A stretch of 5,983 bases of DNA from Bifidobacterium sp. (GTDB taxonomy: Bacteria > Actinomycetota > Actinomycetes > Actinomycetales > Bifidobacteriaceae): the NCBI GenBank assembly GCA_022739095.1, contig JAIJEI010000130.1, positions 1 through 5,983 of the forward strand. Direction: 5' to 3'. The notes under the pieces were generated by a model. It was not told the DNA's origin and ran no database searches. It worked only from the letters and a program-made list of their open reading frames with translations. Shown here piece after piece: positions 5,983 through 5,983 of this stretch. Each line of letters starts with the position of its first letter. The stretch's first letter is position 1. Position numbers and translations under genes: made by a program.

Positions 5983-5983
5983 A

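Noticed and set aside
1..5983. tRNA, rRNA, CRISPR array, insertion sequence, attachment site or toxin-antitoxin pair
   Set aside because: No cloverleaf, regular spaced repeats, terminal inverted repeats with a transposase, or paired small genes were seen on either strand.

Overview
This window looks like chromosomal DNA of a high-GC Gram-positive bacterium, most likely a Bifidobacterium. The reasons are the GC-rich third codon positions, the actinobacterial style of the glutamate synthase and of the LacI-type regulator, and Shine-Dalgarno sites close to the GGAGGTGA consensus. The genus is inferred from remembered family sequences and was not checked by a search.

Layout. (1) Positions 1-4376, minus strand: most of gltB, the large subunit of glutamate synthase. 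It begins at a GTG codon and runs uninterrupted for 1458 codons before leaving the left edge, probably about 50-60 residues short of its C-terminus. gltD, the usual partner, would be expected just beyond that edge. (2) Positions 4377-4534: a 158-bp spacer holding the gltB ribosome binding site, a small inverted repeat and no clear terminator or gltB promoter. (3) Positions 4535-5581, minus strand: a complete 348-residue LacI-family repressor of unknown sugar specificity. (4) Positions 5582-5850: a divergent regulatory region with a perfect 20-bp LacI-type palindrome laid over a plausible -10 box, then an 8-bp hairpin in the presumed 5' leader and a ribosome binding site. (5) Positions 5851-5982, plus strand: a 43-codon open frame with methionine-rich N-terminus and strongly biased codons, complete with stop one base before the window ends. 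I do not recognise the product.

How the parts relate. gltB is housekeeping nitrogen assimilation (glutamine + 2-oxoglutarate to two glutamates). The regulator, operator, leader hairpin and small protein form a second unit: the repressor probably blocks the divergent promoter until a sugar-type ligand is present. Whether the small protein is the whole transcript product or the leader gene of a longer sugar-utilisation operon cannot be seen here, because the window stops at its stop codon. This small-protein unit is the least explained part of the window. The long open frames opposite gltB are codon-bias shadows.
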